Shown: positions 16,044-24,474, numbered from the stretch's first letter. The stretch: 27,020 bases of DNA from Pseudomonadota bacterium (GCA_021797365.1 JAJZZU010000005.1:1-27020), one strand, 5' to 3'. Notes: generated by a model from the letters alone, not told the origin. Made by a program: numbers and translations.

Positions 16044-17555
16044 TCACGAACGCAACGGGAAGTGCGGGTTTACGCTCTTCACCGGTAGGGCATTGATCCA
16101 GTCCCACGAATTGCCGAGATAGATCGTGCCGCCGACGATGGTCGGACTCACGATCCCGAAGCGCCCGCCGATATGGCGGTGGCCGATGACCTTCCCGGTC
16201 TTGGGATTCAGGGCATAGACATCGGGACCCGTCGAGATATAGAGGACGCCCTGGTAGTAGGTCGGCGCGCCGCGTCCTGCGCCCGCCGGGCCGGCGTCAG
16301 GCACATGCCAGGTCCACATCACGTGTCCGGTGCGCGCGTTGATCGCCTCATAGTCGGAGGTGATTGGCGAACCGACGTAGACCACGCCGTGGATGATCAT
16401 GGGCACGCCGCCCTTGAAGGCCGGGACCTTGGGGCCACGCCCCATATTGTGGGTCCACAGGACCTTTCCGGTGCGGGCGTTATAGGCGCGCACGATAGTG
16501 GTAAGCGTTGGGTGGCCGTCTATCAGGCGTGGATCGGCCACCGCATCCATGACGACGATGCCATGACGCACCGCCGGTGAGACATCGCCCATACCGGTAT
16601 TGGCGGCCCCCGGGATGCTCGCCTTCCATAGCACCCGGCCGGTACGGGCGTCCAAGGCGTAGAGGTCGGGGACTACGGACATGGACACGAACACGCGATG
16701 GTGCCAGGCGGCCGGGCTCGACATATTGGCGATCCCACCGACGTGGGTCATCCAGCGTTTGTGGCCGGTGCGCGCGCTGATCGCATAGATGTTGCCATCT
16801 CCGGTACTGATATAGAGCGACCCATAGGCATAGGCCGGTGTGGGCATGGCGTCGCCGGCGGTGGGGAAATACCACAGTAGCTTGCCGTTGTGGGCGTTCA
16901 GGCAGTAGACGCCATTGTAATCGATGTCCTTGCCGCGCCCGGCGGCCTGGGGGTCGCGGGCATAGAGGGTGACGTTCGCGAAATTGAACGATACGCTGCC
17001 CGCCGACAGGTAGACGCGGTTGGCATTCACGAGTGGATTGCCCATAAGGTTGTTGCCGACCGGGCTTGCCCGCCAGATCAGCCGTCCGGTACGGGCATTG
17101 ACCGCGTAGGCGAAGGTATCGTCGCTCTCTGCGTAGACCACGCCTTTGACCACAGACACCCCCAGGGCGTTGCCATAGAACTGGGTCTGCACCGGCAAGG
17201 CCTCCTTCACACCGTAGATGCGTGCGCCGAACGGCTGCTTGTCGGTGAGTGGCCAGGCGCGCGCCTCAGGGAAATTCCAGGACACGCCGTTGCGGATCCA
17301 CGCCGGCGCATGCGCGGATACGGCGAACGCGGCGTTATGATTCGGGCCGCCATAGGCATGGGTCCAGCGCTTAGGTCCCACGCGGTCGGCGGGGGCCGGT
17401 GCATTGCGCGGGAAGTAGACGGTCGCGAACGGACCGAAGGGATCCAGCAGATTGTTTCCGGGATCGTGTGGGACGCTCAAGGGTGCGGCCCAGGAGGCGG
17501 ATGCAATCGCGAGCCCAAGCATGCTCGCGGCGAATCGAAAACGGCGTATCGGCAT
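16044..17555 (-). CDS. tetH: Tetrathionate hydrolase (PQQ-type beta-propeller)
   Basis: A 503-residue exported beta-propeller protein. A signal peptide ends near SASWAAP. Repeated blade motifs are visible (YAVNARTGRLIWRAS, YCLNAHNGKLLWYFP, YAISARTGHKRWMTH, YALDARTGRVLWKAS, YNARTGKVLWTHNM, INARTGHVMWTWH, YALNPKTGKVIGHRH). The N-terminal block LLDPFGPFATVYFPRNAPA and the AYGGPNHNAAF motif match, as I recall them, the Acidithiobacillus tetrathionate hydrolases rather than PQQ alcohol dehydrogenases. Asp324 in NTGMGDVSPA fits the position of the catalytic Asp reported for the A. ferrooxidans enzyme. It would hydrolyse tetrathionate to thiosulfate, sulfur and sulfate at acidic pH outside the inner membrane. 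The frame opens at 17561, but ATG 17555 sits 7 bases from GAGGAG, whereas 17561 is too close. Confidence 0.88.
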   Translation of the reverse strand: MPIRRFRFAASMLGLAIASASWAAPLSVPHDPGNNLLDPFGPFATVYFPRNAPAPADRVGPKRWTHAYGGPNHNAAFAVSAHAPAWIRNGVSWNFPEARAWPLTDKQPFGARIYGVKEALPVQTQFYGNALGVSVVKGVVYAESDDTFAYAVNARTGRLIWRASPVGNNLMGNPLVNANRVYLSAGSVSFNFANVTLYARDPQAAGRGKDIDYNGVYCLNAHNGKLLWYFPTAGDAMPTPAYAYGSLYISTGDGNIYAISARTGHKRWMTHVGGIANMSSPAAWHHRVFVSMSVVPDLYALDARTGRVLWKASIPGAANTGMGDVSPAVRHGIVVMDAVADPRLIDGHPTLTTIVRAYNARTGKVLWTHNMGRGPKVPAFKGGVPMIIHGVVYVGSPITSDYEAINARTGHVMWTWHVPDAGPAGAGRGAPTYYQGVLYISTGPDVYALNPKTGKVIGHRHIGGRFGIVSPTIVGGTIYLGNSWDWINALPVKSVNPHFPLRS

Positions 17556-17598
17556 AGGCATACTCCTCTAAAATTGGCAATGTCAGTACGCATTGCGC

Positions 17599-17622
17599 AG
17601 TCCTCCCTCCGCTAGAGGACTG
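17599..17622 (-). promoter_or_regulatory. Inverted repeat in the tetH upstream region
   Basis: CAGTCCTC (17599-17606) and GAGGACTG (17615-17622) form a perfect 8-bp inverted repeat with an 8-base spacer, about 45-67 bases upstream of the tetH start. It could be a regulator site (tetH is under two-component control in Acidithiobacillus) or a leader hairpin. I found no convincing -35/-10 pair close by. Confidence 0.4.
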
Positions 17623-17861
17623 ATGCCAGAGGCGAATTATTCCCCGGAGTCGGACGCATCCATGATGGCCTACTTGAGATCGCCGCACCTCCCGGAGGGC
17701 CTACAGGGATCGGAGATGAGCGAAAGGATAAACTCAGCACCGCGCCTTCCGGTTTCCCGTAAAGACGCTTCACCATGGTATCGGGAACCAAGGTCCATGA
17801 GGCACTCAATGCTTGGGTGGTCTTCGCGAGATGCCGGTCGAGTCGCGCTAACCCCGCCAAC

Positions 17862-17979
17862 GCATCGATTCGTAGACGACATGGACCGTTACGCGCGGCG
17901 GGTATTCCAGGCCTCGATCAGCCCCCTGTTTGCCCTGTTCGTCTCGCTCGTCATCGGTCATTACCTCAAAGCAGCGTAA
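17862..17979 (+). pseudogene. Truncated second copy of the cyoE/ctaB 3' end
   Basis: The frame ending at TAA 17979 encodes VDDMDRYARRVFQASIS followed by PLFALFVSLVIGHYLKAA. It closely matches the C-terminal helix of the intact CyoE at about 15829-15927 (VDDGMDRYARRVFQVSIS, then YLFALFTLLVIGHYMG). Many differences from the intact gene are at third codon positions, so this looks like the end of a diverged paralogue that was once functional, not a recent copy. Nothing similar to CyoE lies upstream: the frame is open back to 17593 but has no family motif. The piece is therefore a relic left by deletion or rearrangement. Confidence 0.75.
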
Positions 17980-19124
17980 GGCCCTTCCCTCAAAGCACGG
18001 GTCCTGCCATAAGGCATGGCACCGTGGTGGGGCCTCCTTCCACTTACGCATGTCAACACGAGCACGGGGAATGTGCGGGCAGACATTGAGAATACTGTCA
18101 TGGCGCGTCCTTACTAACGGACCTTTATAATAGACTAATATTCATATACACAAATAGAATACATTAGCCATCTCCTAACATCAGTCTCTTGTATGCGGAA
18201 TAAAAAAATAATATAAAGCATATGAGGATGTTTGTGGCGTAATTGGCCCTATCGACTGGTCACAGTCTTATAGACCCAGACAATAAACCTGCACGATGTA
18301 GAACGCGAACGCGGCGCACGACACGAGAGCCCATACATCGAAGAGGTGGAAACCGCGGGTATGCTATAAAAAAATGCGCAAGAGATTCGGCCAAGGCGGA
18401 CACTATCGCAACGTGTGTTGTACAAACACATGTGGGGCACTGCCAGGGACTGCAAAAAGTCCAGAACCGATAAGGCCAGCCCTTACGACCATCATCGGAA
18501 AACACGTGGCGTAAGTTATGCGGCTTGTGGCCATTGTCTTGTGCGCGACGGGTCTATGAGTTGACGTAGGGATATCTCAAAAGACGCAACGGGTAGGAAT
18601 GCAAAGTCGCCATTATCAGCGTCGCGGTCAGGGAATGAAGTGATCATCCTAGATTGCGTGGACCATGCCCGAGGGGTAGGCCCGATGGCAATGCCTGACG
18701 CCGGGTGCGCCGACACGTACGGCGTCTCCACGACGTTGCGGCGGCTTGAGAGCTTTTACAAAAATGCCCTGGCCGTGGCGCGCGCCACCAAAGCCCGTAC
18801 GCGCTTGGTGGGCGCCCTGCGCGCGCGGGCGAAACTATCGTTGGGGCGGTATACCCTCGCCCGTTGGGGCTTAGGTATGTCATCGGGCGCCAGGCGGGGA
18901 AAGGAGGCCCACGTTGTTATGCACAGATCCTTATAGGGGGAAAACGTCACGCGCGCTTCAAGCCGTCATGATGGGGTGGCAATAAGGTCAGACTGTGAGT
19001 GGCTACCCTGCGGATAGGAAATCGCTGTGGGCGCGATGGCATGCGGGCGCTGCTTCGCCTATTCCATGGGGGACAAAGGCACCAGACCTCATCGAAATTC
19101 CGAAAGGATGGCGGCGATCGATGC

Positions 19125-19153
19125 TTGACATTGCCGATTGTCGGACTTACGGT
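19125..19153 (+). promoter_or_regulatory. Promoter of the DUF3034 gene
   Basis: A perfect -35 box TTGACA (19125-19130) is followed after 17 bases by TACGGT (19148-19153), a weak -10 that keeps the key T, A and final T. It lies about 80 bases before the start codon, leaving a leader of roughly 70 bases. A perfect -35 with a poor -10 suggests strong but possibly regulated initiation. Confidence 0.5.
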
Positions 19154-19231
19154 AGCGCGGTTATACCAATGAACTTTTGCGGATCGGGGGTTTGAATGGT
19201 TATATAGATGTACCATACAGGAGGAGTTGCC

Positions 19232-20155
19232 ATGAAAATAAAACACGTTATCCCGCTGCTCGCGGTCGCCATGATGATCTCGCCTGCGGCCATGGCCCTG
19301 CCGGTCATGATCGAGGGCGCAGGAGGAGGTGGGCTCAATCCGTGGGCATTGATCGCCAACGGCAGCACCAAGCACATCGTGACACCGTCTGTCTTCGGTA
19401 CGTTCGGCACCACGCCGCACTATGATCTCTATTCCGTGGGCGCCAACCTCTCCATCTCCAAGTATGCCGAGGTCTACTATGCGCACCAGTACATGGGCCT
19501 GCCGGAAAGCATGACGACTACACTGACCGGCGCCGCCAGTGGTGGAGTTCTTCCCAGTAATGTCACCGACTTGAACAGCGTCGAACAGGACATCATCGGC
19601 GGCAAGCTGCAGGTCTACCCGGGCAATGGGCTCATCCCGGCGGTCGCCGTGGGCATGAACTACCACATGACATCGGCACCGCTGCCCCTGGCCATGACGG
19701 CTCACGCCAACGGCGCCGACTACTATGTGACCGGGACCGGCATCTATCCGTTGTTTAATAGCCACATCATTCTCAACGCCGACGTCTACATCACGCGATC
19801 CAACTACCTCGGCCTGCTGGGTCAGGGCGGCATGGGCCATCGCAACTACACCGCACAGGGGGGTGCGAGCGTCGGCTATTTCGTGGCCAAGGACGTGGTG
19901 GTCGGTGCCGAATGGCGCAGCTTCCCCGGCAACAATTTGGCAGCCGCCCAGGCCTATCTACAGCAAAAAATGAGCGACCCGGGCGTTAACCTGAAGCAAA
20001 GCGACTGGTATGACGGCTTTGTGGCCTACATGCCCAATCCGAAATTCTCGGTGGTGGGGGCCATTCTCGATCTTGGCAACATGGCCAATCTGCCCGGACA
20101 TTCGGATAACGCCAACCAAAATGGCTTTTATCTCAGCATGAACGCCGCCTTCTGA
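19232..20155 (+). CDS. DUF3034 family outer-membrane-type protein
   Basis: A 307-residue exported protein. A signal peptide (MKIKHVIPLLAVAMMI, cleaved near AAMALP) is followed by the glycine-rich segment GAGGGGLNPWALIANGS and a body of alternating polar/aromatic strands, as in outer-membrane beta-barrels. Examples are HYDLYSVGANLSISKYAEVYYAHQ, YVTGTGIYPLFNSHIILNADVY and SVGYFVAKDVVVGAEWRSFPG. It ends in AAF, and a terminal Phe is usual for barrel insertion. The GGGGLxPWALI start and overall layout match DUF3034, a family known in chemolithotrophic and related proteobacteria without an assigned function. The frame opens at 19208, but ATG 19232 has the ribosome site ACAGGAGGAG. The gene stands alone, with its own promoter and a terminator-like hairpin. 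Confidence 0.8.
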   Translation: MKIKHVIPLLAVAMMISPAAMALPVMIEGAGGGGLNPWALIANGSTKHIVTPSVFGTFGTTPHYDLYSVGANLSISKYAEVYYAHQYMGLPESMTTTLTGAASGGVLPSNVTDLNSVEQDIIGGKLQVYPGNGLIPAVAVGMNYHMTSAPLPLAMTAHANGADYYVTGTGIYPLFNSHIILNADVYITRSNYLGLLGQGGMGHRNYTAQGGASVGYFVAKDVVVGAEWRSFPGNNLAAAQAYLQQKMSDPGVNLKQSDWYDGFVAYMPNPKFSVVGAILDLGNMANLPGHSDNANQNGFYLSMNAAF

Positions 20156-20199
20156 GCGGTGGGGCGGTGCGCACATATCGTGCGACCGAGCCAGGGAGG

Positions 20200-20229
20200 G
20201 CGGGGCGAGGCGCCTCGCCCTCGCCCCGC
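20200..20229 (+). terminator. GC-rich terminator hairpin after the DUF3034 gene
   Basis: GCGGGGCGAG (20200-20209) pairs perfectly with CTCGCCCCGC (20220-20229) around a 10-base loop. It lies 44 bases after the stop codon and is followed by TTCCTGG rather than a clean T-run. An alternative shorter stem centred on GGCGCC overlaps it. Confidence 0.5.
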
Positions 20230-20504
20230 TTCCTGGTATTGGCGCGAGCCTTCCTTGATCGATCTCCGCTTTTTCTGATCCCAGGCTGTGATTCATGGTC
20301 TTGTCGACCGCCTTTGTGTGTCCACTCAAAGCCCGGTCCGTGACGCGGTGCGGGATCGTGCGCGCAGGGGTCTGGGCCGGCCGCACCCCAACGTCTGGCG
20401 CAGGCCCGTGCCCTTGCAGAAGAAGCCCGGATGCGTTGGGTGTGCCTGTAAGGCAGCGCACGCGCGTGTAGCGGGCGTGGGTCTTGTCGGGGGCGGTGCG
20501 CCGC

Positions 20505-21015
20505 TTCATGGAATACTGGACATCGGCTGCGGTGGTCGGTGGTATGACCCGGTGCGCGACAAGCCCCGCCGTTATTCCCTTTGCAGGGTGCAACCCTCTT
20601 GCGAGGATGGCCTGTGCCGCATGCACATCGGCATGGGCTTCATGCCGACCACGCAATCATGACGTCGGCTGGATCCCTTAAGCCGCGTCGACGCCCCGTG
20701 CCCCTTGTCCAACAACGCGCCGCCTCATCCTGCCGTGGATCCACGTAACGACGTGGCTTCGCGAGTCCTTGCGCGGGTCAGCCGGCGCGTGGCGGATAAT
20801 TGGTACGCCCGCTTGGCCTGGCCTCGTATTGTGGGAGGCCTTTATCGAGAAGCCGTGCTCGATCGGCACTTGCTACAAAGCCGCCCGCTGGCACTATCTC
20901 TGCGATACGCAAGGTCGCGGCACACACGATACGCAATCGCTGTGGCCCGCCCGCCACAAGCATCTGGGTCTACCCGCTTGCCCGGGACTTTCGCCAGAAT
21001 CTCTGCAAAGAATAA
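20505..21015 (+). pseudogene. Frameshifted DUF4338 (DruA-like / transposon-associated) gene remnant
   Basis: The three forward frames give, in order, blocks of the DUF4338 family: AWASCRPRNHDVGWIP (relatives: AWKxAPRDRFIGW), TTRRLILPWIHV (NNARFLILPWV), ASRVLARVSRRVADNWYAR, VLWEAFIEKPCSIGTCYKAA then RWHYLCDTQGRGTHD, and IWVYPLARDFRQNLC before a stop at 21013. The order and spacing are right, but several frameshifts and a stop break the gene. DUF4338 includes DruA of the Druantia defence system, but the family is also widespread as transposon-associated orphan genes, which fits this setting better. A possible earlier block near 20505 (MEYW) is weaker. Confidence 0.65.
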
Positions 21016-21163
21016 GGCCTGTAATCCGATTATTTATCGATATCCATAGATGTCTCGCGCGTTGCCGCTGAAAAGATGTGTGTAATAGACAGAGCGTAAC
21101 TACTTACCCCCATAACTATCAACAGCGACGCGGTGCGTGACAATATCAGCCAATATCACATAA

Positions 21164-21317
21164 GTGGTCTCAGGCGGGTTCCGCAAGGCACAATTCGCCC
21201 GGGCCTACTGCCGCATCTCCAGCTACCTGCGGACCATGGCCAACCAAGACCTCAATTCCCCTGATCGCCATCCAAATGGCGCTTTCCGGGGATCTGTATG
21301 CGGGACCGGGGGAGTAG
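21164..21317 (+). pseudogene. IS66-type transposase C-terminal remnant
   Basis: The forward strand reads VSGGFRKAQFARAYCRISS followed by YLRTMANQDLNSP in one frame and then LIAIQMALSGDLYAGPGE and a stop (21315-21317) in another. Joined by a single frameshift near 21258, these match the C-terminal end of IS66-family transposases (KVSGxFR...FCRIxSYLxTxxxxGxNPLxAIQxAL). The rest of the element is absent upstream, where a TAA directly precedes 21164. It lies just before the 3' end of the opposing kup gene. Confidence 0.6.
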
Positions 21318-21334
21318 TTGCGACAAAACGGGAA

Positions 21335-23230
21335 TCAGTCAAGCGGCTTTCTTGGTCGATCGGGAAGCTCGACCACATCGCCTAACTCCATGACCTGGTT
21401 GGCGGGGAGGCGGAAGAAGTCGATAGCGGTCGCCGAGGCCTTGAGCATGACCGCGAACAGACGCTGGCGCCACAAAGCGAGCGAGCCACCGGCTTTGGGC
21501 AGGATGTGTTGGCGTGAGACGAAGTAGGTAGTGTCAGCGGAATTCCAGGTGAATGGAAGCGCGGTGCCCGCCAACAGTTTCGGGATGTCCGGGTGTTCCA
21601 TGAAACCGTAGCGGGCGATGAGACCATAAAGCCCCTTACCATAGTCGTGGACCGCCGCGCGTTCGGCACGTGGGACGCGCGGTATGGGCTCGAACTGGAT
21701 GGTCAGGATCACGACCCGCTCGTGCAGGACCTTGTTATGTTTGAGGTTGTGCAGCAGGGTATGGGGGATGCCGCCTACACGTACGGTCAGGAATACCGCC
21801 GTTCCTGGCACCCGGTTGATGCTGCTCGCTGTGATCATGTCCAGAAATTCTGGTATTGACAGGGATTCAGGCGAGAGTGCCTGTGTCAAGAGCTTACGGC
21901 CGCGTCGCCAGGTCGACATGAGGGTGAAGACCGCCAGCCCGATGGTGACCGGTACCCAGCCGCCGGCGACGAATTTTACGATGTTGGCGCTGAAAAAGAC
22001 CCCGTCTATGAGTACGAAGAATCCCGAGAACAGGCCGGCCTTCCATAGCGGCCAGCGCCAGCTCTGGCGGGCGACGAAAAACACCAGGATGGTGGTAAAG
22101 AGCATGGTCCCGGTGACCGCCGTGCCATAGGCGAAGCTCAAGGCATTGGATGATCGGAAGGCGAGAATGATGAGGATGACTGCGATCATCAACGCCCAGT
22201 TCAGGCCTGGCAGATAGATCTGGCCGCGCTCGCTCGCCGACGTATGGTGGATAGTGAGCCGCGGCAGATAGCCGAGCATGGAGGCTTGACGGGTCGCTGA
22301 GTAGGCGCCCGTGATGATCGATTGCGAAGCAATGACCGTGGCGATCCCGGACACCAGTACCATGGGGATCGTAGCCCATCCCGGAAACATCTTGAAAAAC
22401 GGGTTCTGGGCGGCCGCCGGATGCAGAATGAGCAACGCCCCTTGCCCGAGATAGTTGAAGGCGAGCGCCGGGAGCACCACGAAATACCATGCTAGGCGGA
22501 TCGGGCGTGCACCAAAATGACCGAGGTCGGCGTACAATGCCTCGGCGCCGGTAACCGCGAGCACCACCGCCCCCAGGATCGTAAAGCCCCCGACGCCATG
22601 TGTCACCAGGATATGTAGGCCAAGCCATGGATCGAATGCGCGGATCACGGACGGGGCCTGTGCCACCCAGGCCGCCCCCGAGACGAGCAGGATCAGAAAC
22701 CAGAAGAGCATGGCCGGGCCGAAGAAGCGGCTTATGGCCGCCGTGCCGCGCCTTTGTATCCAAAAAAGCCCGATGATGATGCCTACCGATAACGGCACTA
22801 CCAGTGGGGTGAGGCGTGCCGACGCGATCTCCATACCCTGCAGCGCCGAGAGTACCGAGATCGCCGGGGTGACCGCCCCGTCTCCATAGAACAGGGAGGC
22901 CCCGAGGAGCCCCAGGGCGAAGATGAGCCAACGTGTGCGTGATCCCTCAGGCTGCCCGCGCGCGGCAAGCGCGGTGATGACCATGACACCACCCTCGCCG
23001 TGCTCGTCGGCGCGCATGACGAACCAGGCATACTTGACGGCCACCACCAGGATCAGGGTCCACAGGATGAGCGAGATGATGGCGAGCAGGTGCGCAGGGG
23101 TGGCGGGCATCGACAGCGCCGCCAAGCAAGCGCTGAGGGTGTAGAGCGGGCTCGTGCCGATGTCGCCGAACACCACGCCAAGGGCCGCCAAGGCCATCCA
23201 CGGGACTCCTGCTTTAGCGTCTTCTGTCAT
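21335..23230 (-). CDS. kup: Low-affinity potassium uptake protein Kup
   Basis: A 631-residue KUP/HAK/KT-type K+:H+ symporter, close to E. coli Kup (622). The family signature LAALGVVFGDIGTSPLYTL lies at about residues 12-30, and twelve hydrophobic helices follow, including AVTPAISVLSALQGMEIA, LGAVVLAVTGAEALYADLGHFG and ALAFNYLGQGALLILHP. The C-terminal cytoplasmic domain (about 470-631) contains PGTAVFLTVRVGGIPHTLLHNL followed by KHNKVLHERVV, typical of Kup. The frame opens at 23440, but ATG 23230 has AGGGGAACGC before it and gives the standard N-terminus. Kup works at acidic pH and takes up K+ during osmotic stress, matching an acidophile. It is a single-gene unit with relics of mobile elements on both sides. 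Confidence 0.95.
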   Translation of the reverse strand: MTEDAKAGVPWMALAALGVVFGDIGTSPLYTLSACLAALSMPATPAHLLAIISLILWTLILVVAVKYAWFVMRADEHGEGGVMVITALAARGQPEGSRTRWLIFALGLLGASLFYGDGAVTPAISVLSALQGMEIASARLTPLVVPLSVGIIIGLFWIQRRGTAAISRFFGPAMLFWFLILLVSGAAWVAQAPSVIRAFDPWLGLHILVTHGVGGFTILGAVVLAVTGAEALYADLGHFGARPIRLAWYFVVLPALAFNYLGQGALLILHPAAAQNPFFKMFPGWATIPMVLVSGIATVIASQSIITGAYSATRQASMLGYLPRLTIHHTSASERGQIYLPGLNWALMIAVILIILAFRSSNALSFAYGTAVTGTMLFTTILVFFVARQSWRWPLWKAGLFSGFFVLIDGVFFSANIVKFVAGGWVPVTIGLAVFTLMSTWRRGRKLLTQALSPESLSIPEFLDMITASSINRVPGTAVFLTVRVGGIPHTLLHNLKHNKVLHERVVILTIQFEPIPRVPRAERAAVHDYGKGLYGLIARYGFMEHPDIPKLLAGTALPFTWNSADTTYFVSRQHILPKAGGSLALWRQRLFAVMLKASATAIDFFRLPANQVMELGDVVELPDRPRKPLD

Positions 23231-23276
23231 GCGTTCCCCTACATCTGATGGCAGGCCCGCCGGGCGGGGCGTAGCC

Positions 23277-23308
23277 GGGCATGATAGCGAGTCATGCCCC
23301 TGTATCAA
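23277..23308 (-). promoter_or_regulatory. kup promoter with overlapping palindromic site
   Basis: On the minus strand, -35 TTGATA (23308-23303) and -10 TATCAT (23286-23281) are separated by 16 bases, about 50 bases upstream of the kup start. A perfect 8-bp inverted repeat, GGGCATGA (23277-23284) and TCATGCCC (23292-23299) with a 7-base spacer, covers the -10 box and spacer. This looks like a dimeric regulator's operator; which regulator is unknown. Confidence 0.55.
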
Positions 23309-23636
23309 AGCCCGAGCCCGCAAGGCAGGACGCATTGTGTGCCGTGCGCCGGTCGGTCGCGACCAAACCCGAATAGCAGACCCTATCGCAGGCGCCGGTC
23401 CCTGAAAGGCCCTGTCGGCCACGACGACGGCCGGCGCCATACGCTAGGGTGACCAGACACGACGGCGAGTCAGGAGGGGCTTGGCGGATCAGGGATTGAT
23501 ACCGCCAACGGGGGCGCGACACGCGTGCCGTGTACCTCGCCATGGCGCTTCTGGCGGCTCTTGATAGCTGTACGCCTCATTAAGCGGCGCGGTTCGGTGG
23601 CTCATGGTGACCACGCAGGCGCGCAGCATGTAAGCG

Positions 23637-23906
23637 ATGCGTATAGGCACGCGTTCCCGAAGGCGGTCAACCGAGCCCTGTGTGGCGGCGCTCACCGTAG
23701 CCGAAGTACTCGCGGTGGCGGTGGGGTATGTCTTGGAGCAGGACGGGCCCGGGCATGGCGGCGAGCTTCCCGGGATCGTCGGATTTCGGTCCGGCCGGAT
23801 GAGCGTCTGGGAGACCCTCGGACAGTCGGTATTGTCGGTCACTGTGGTCGGCGGACGCATGGCCTCGGGCGCGGCCGTGGGTGCGTGGTCTATAACGCTT
23901 CTGTAG
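23637..23906 (+). CDS. Uncertain small open frame with two hydrophobic stretches
   Basis: An 89-residue frame whose codons have GC-rich third positions, as expected for real genes here. It shows two hydrophobic stretches, CVAALTVAEVLAVAVGYVLE (about residues 15-34) and SVLSVTVVGGRMASGAAVGA (about 64-83). I do not recognise any family. There is no ribosome site before the ATG and the surroundings are decayed DNA, so it may be a fragment of a lost membrane protein or a chance frame. Confidence 0.2.
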   Translation: MRIGTRSRRRSTEPCVAALTVAEVLAVAVGYVLEQDGPGHGGELPGIVGFRSGRMSVWETLGQSVLSVTVVGGRMASGAAVGAWSITLL

Positions 23907-24474
23907 GGCGAGAAGCGTCCCGGAACGTGCACATGGCCCAAAAGGTCAGTGGGGCACAGGGGCCTTCCGGTGTCTCCCAGCTGCGCAAGGCCATGGCGCA
24001 TGGCGCCCGATTACAGGCCAAGGGGGCCCGGCCACGCCAGGGCTTTGCGCACCCTCCGCGCACGGAGTGAGTAAAACGATTCGGTGCCCTCGCCACAGAG
24101 GCCTTGTCCGTCCAGCATAGGGTCGGCGGCGGTCCCCGCATGAAGGGGCTCAACCACGAGATTCCGCCGCCTTCCCGGCGGCCTTCCTCCCGATGGTCAG
24201 GGTCCAAGCGCAAGAGGCCAGGCCCTGGTATGGGGAAGCGTCGACCCAAGCGATCCTACCCACGCAACGCCGCCCTCTGGGCCGGCCATTGCCGGATAAG
24301 CGGAAAAGGCCCTGGCACCGACCACACCCCTGCCGGCATGGCGGCATCGTGTGGTCGCGATGACTATACGGCGCGGGTACTGTTGCGCCGGCTGGAAACA
24401 TGATTGGCTGACATTGTCGGCCGTGCGCCGGTGAGTCCGCCCTCGGGGCGGGAACCGTGAGCTTAGGTCGTGGG

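Larger units (their letters stand above)
17556..19231. other. Gene-poor 1.7 kb interval with relics and an AT-rich patch
   Basis: Besides the tetH leader repeat and the cyoE relic, I find no intact gene. An AT-rich patch at about 18118-18240 stands out against the GC-rich background. On the minus strand between about 18290 and 18540, hydrophobic peptides occur in different frames (for example WALVSCAAFAFYIVQVYCLGL ending at a TAA near 18284, and PMMVVRAGLIGSGLFAVPGS), suggesting a decayed membrane-protein gene that I cannot identify. An open frame at 18640-18936 (+) has no ribosome site or recognised motif. Confidence 0.5.
20156..21334. other. Intergenic relic zone between the DUF3034 gene and kup
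   Basis: No intact gene is present in these 1.2 kb. The interval contains the DUF3034 terminator, the frameshifted DUF4338 remnant and the IS66-type C-terminal remnant. The stretch 21016-21163 is comparatively AT-rich and shows no recognisable coding signal. Confidence 0.6.

Noticed and set aside
16044..17555. PQQ-dependent alcohol or glucose dehydrogenase
   Set aside because: The propeller repeats are shared, but the N-terminal and central motifs match tetrathionate hydrolase, the length is about 500 residues, and no cytochrome domain or dehydrogenase disulfide motif is seen.
17593..17979. A complete 128-residue gene
   Set aside because: Only the last 36 residues resemble a known protein, the CyoE C-terminus; the rest has no motif or ribosome site.
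20505..21015. Druantia anti-phage system
   Set aside because: Only a broken DUF4338 gene is present; no other Druantia component lies in the window.
21894..22931. 345-residue minus-strand open frame within kup
   Set aside because: Same-strand frame shadow of kup with no recognisable motif.
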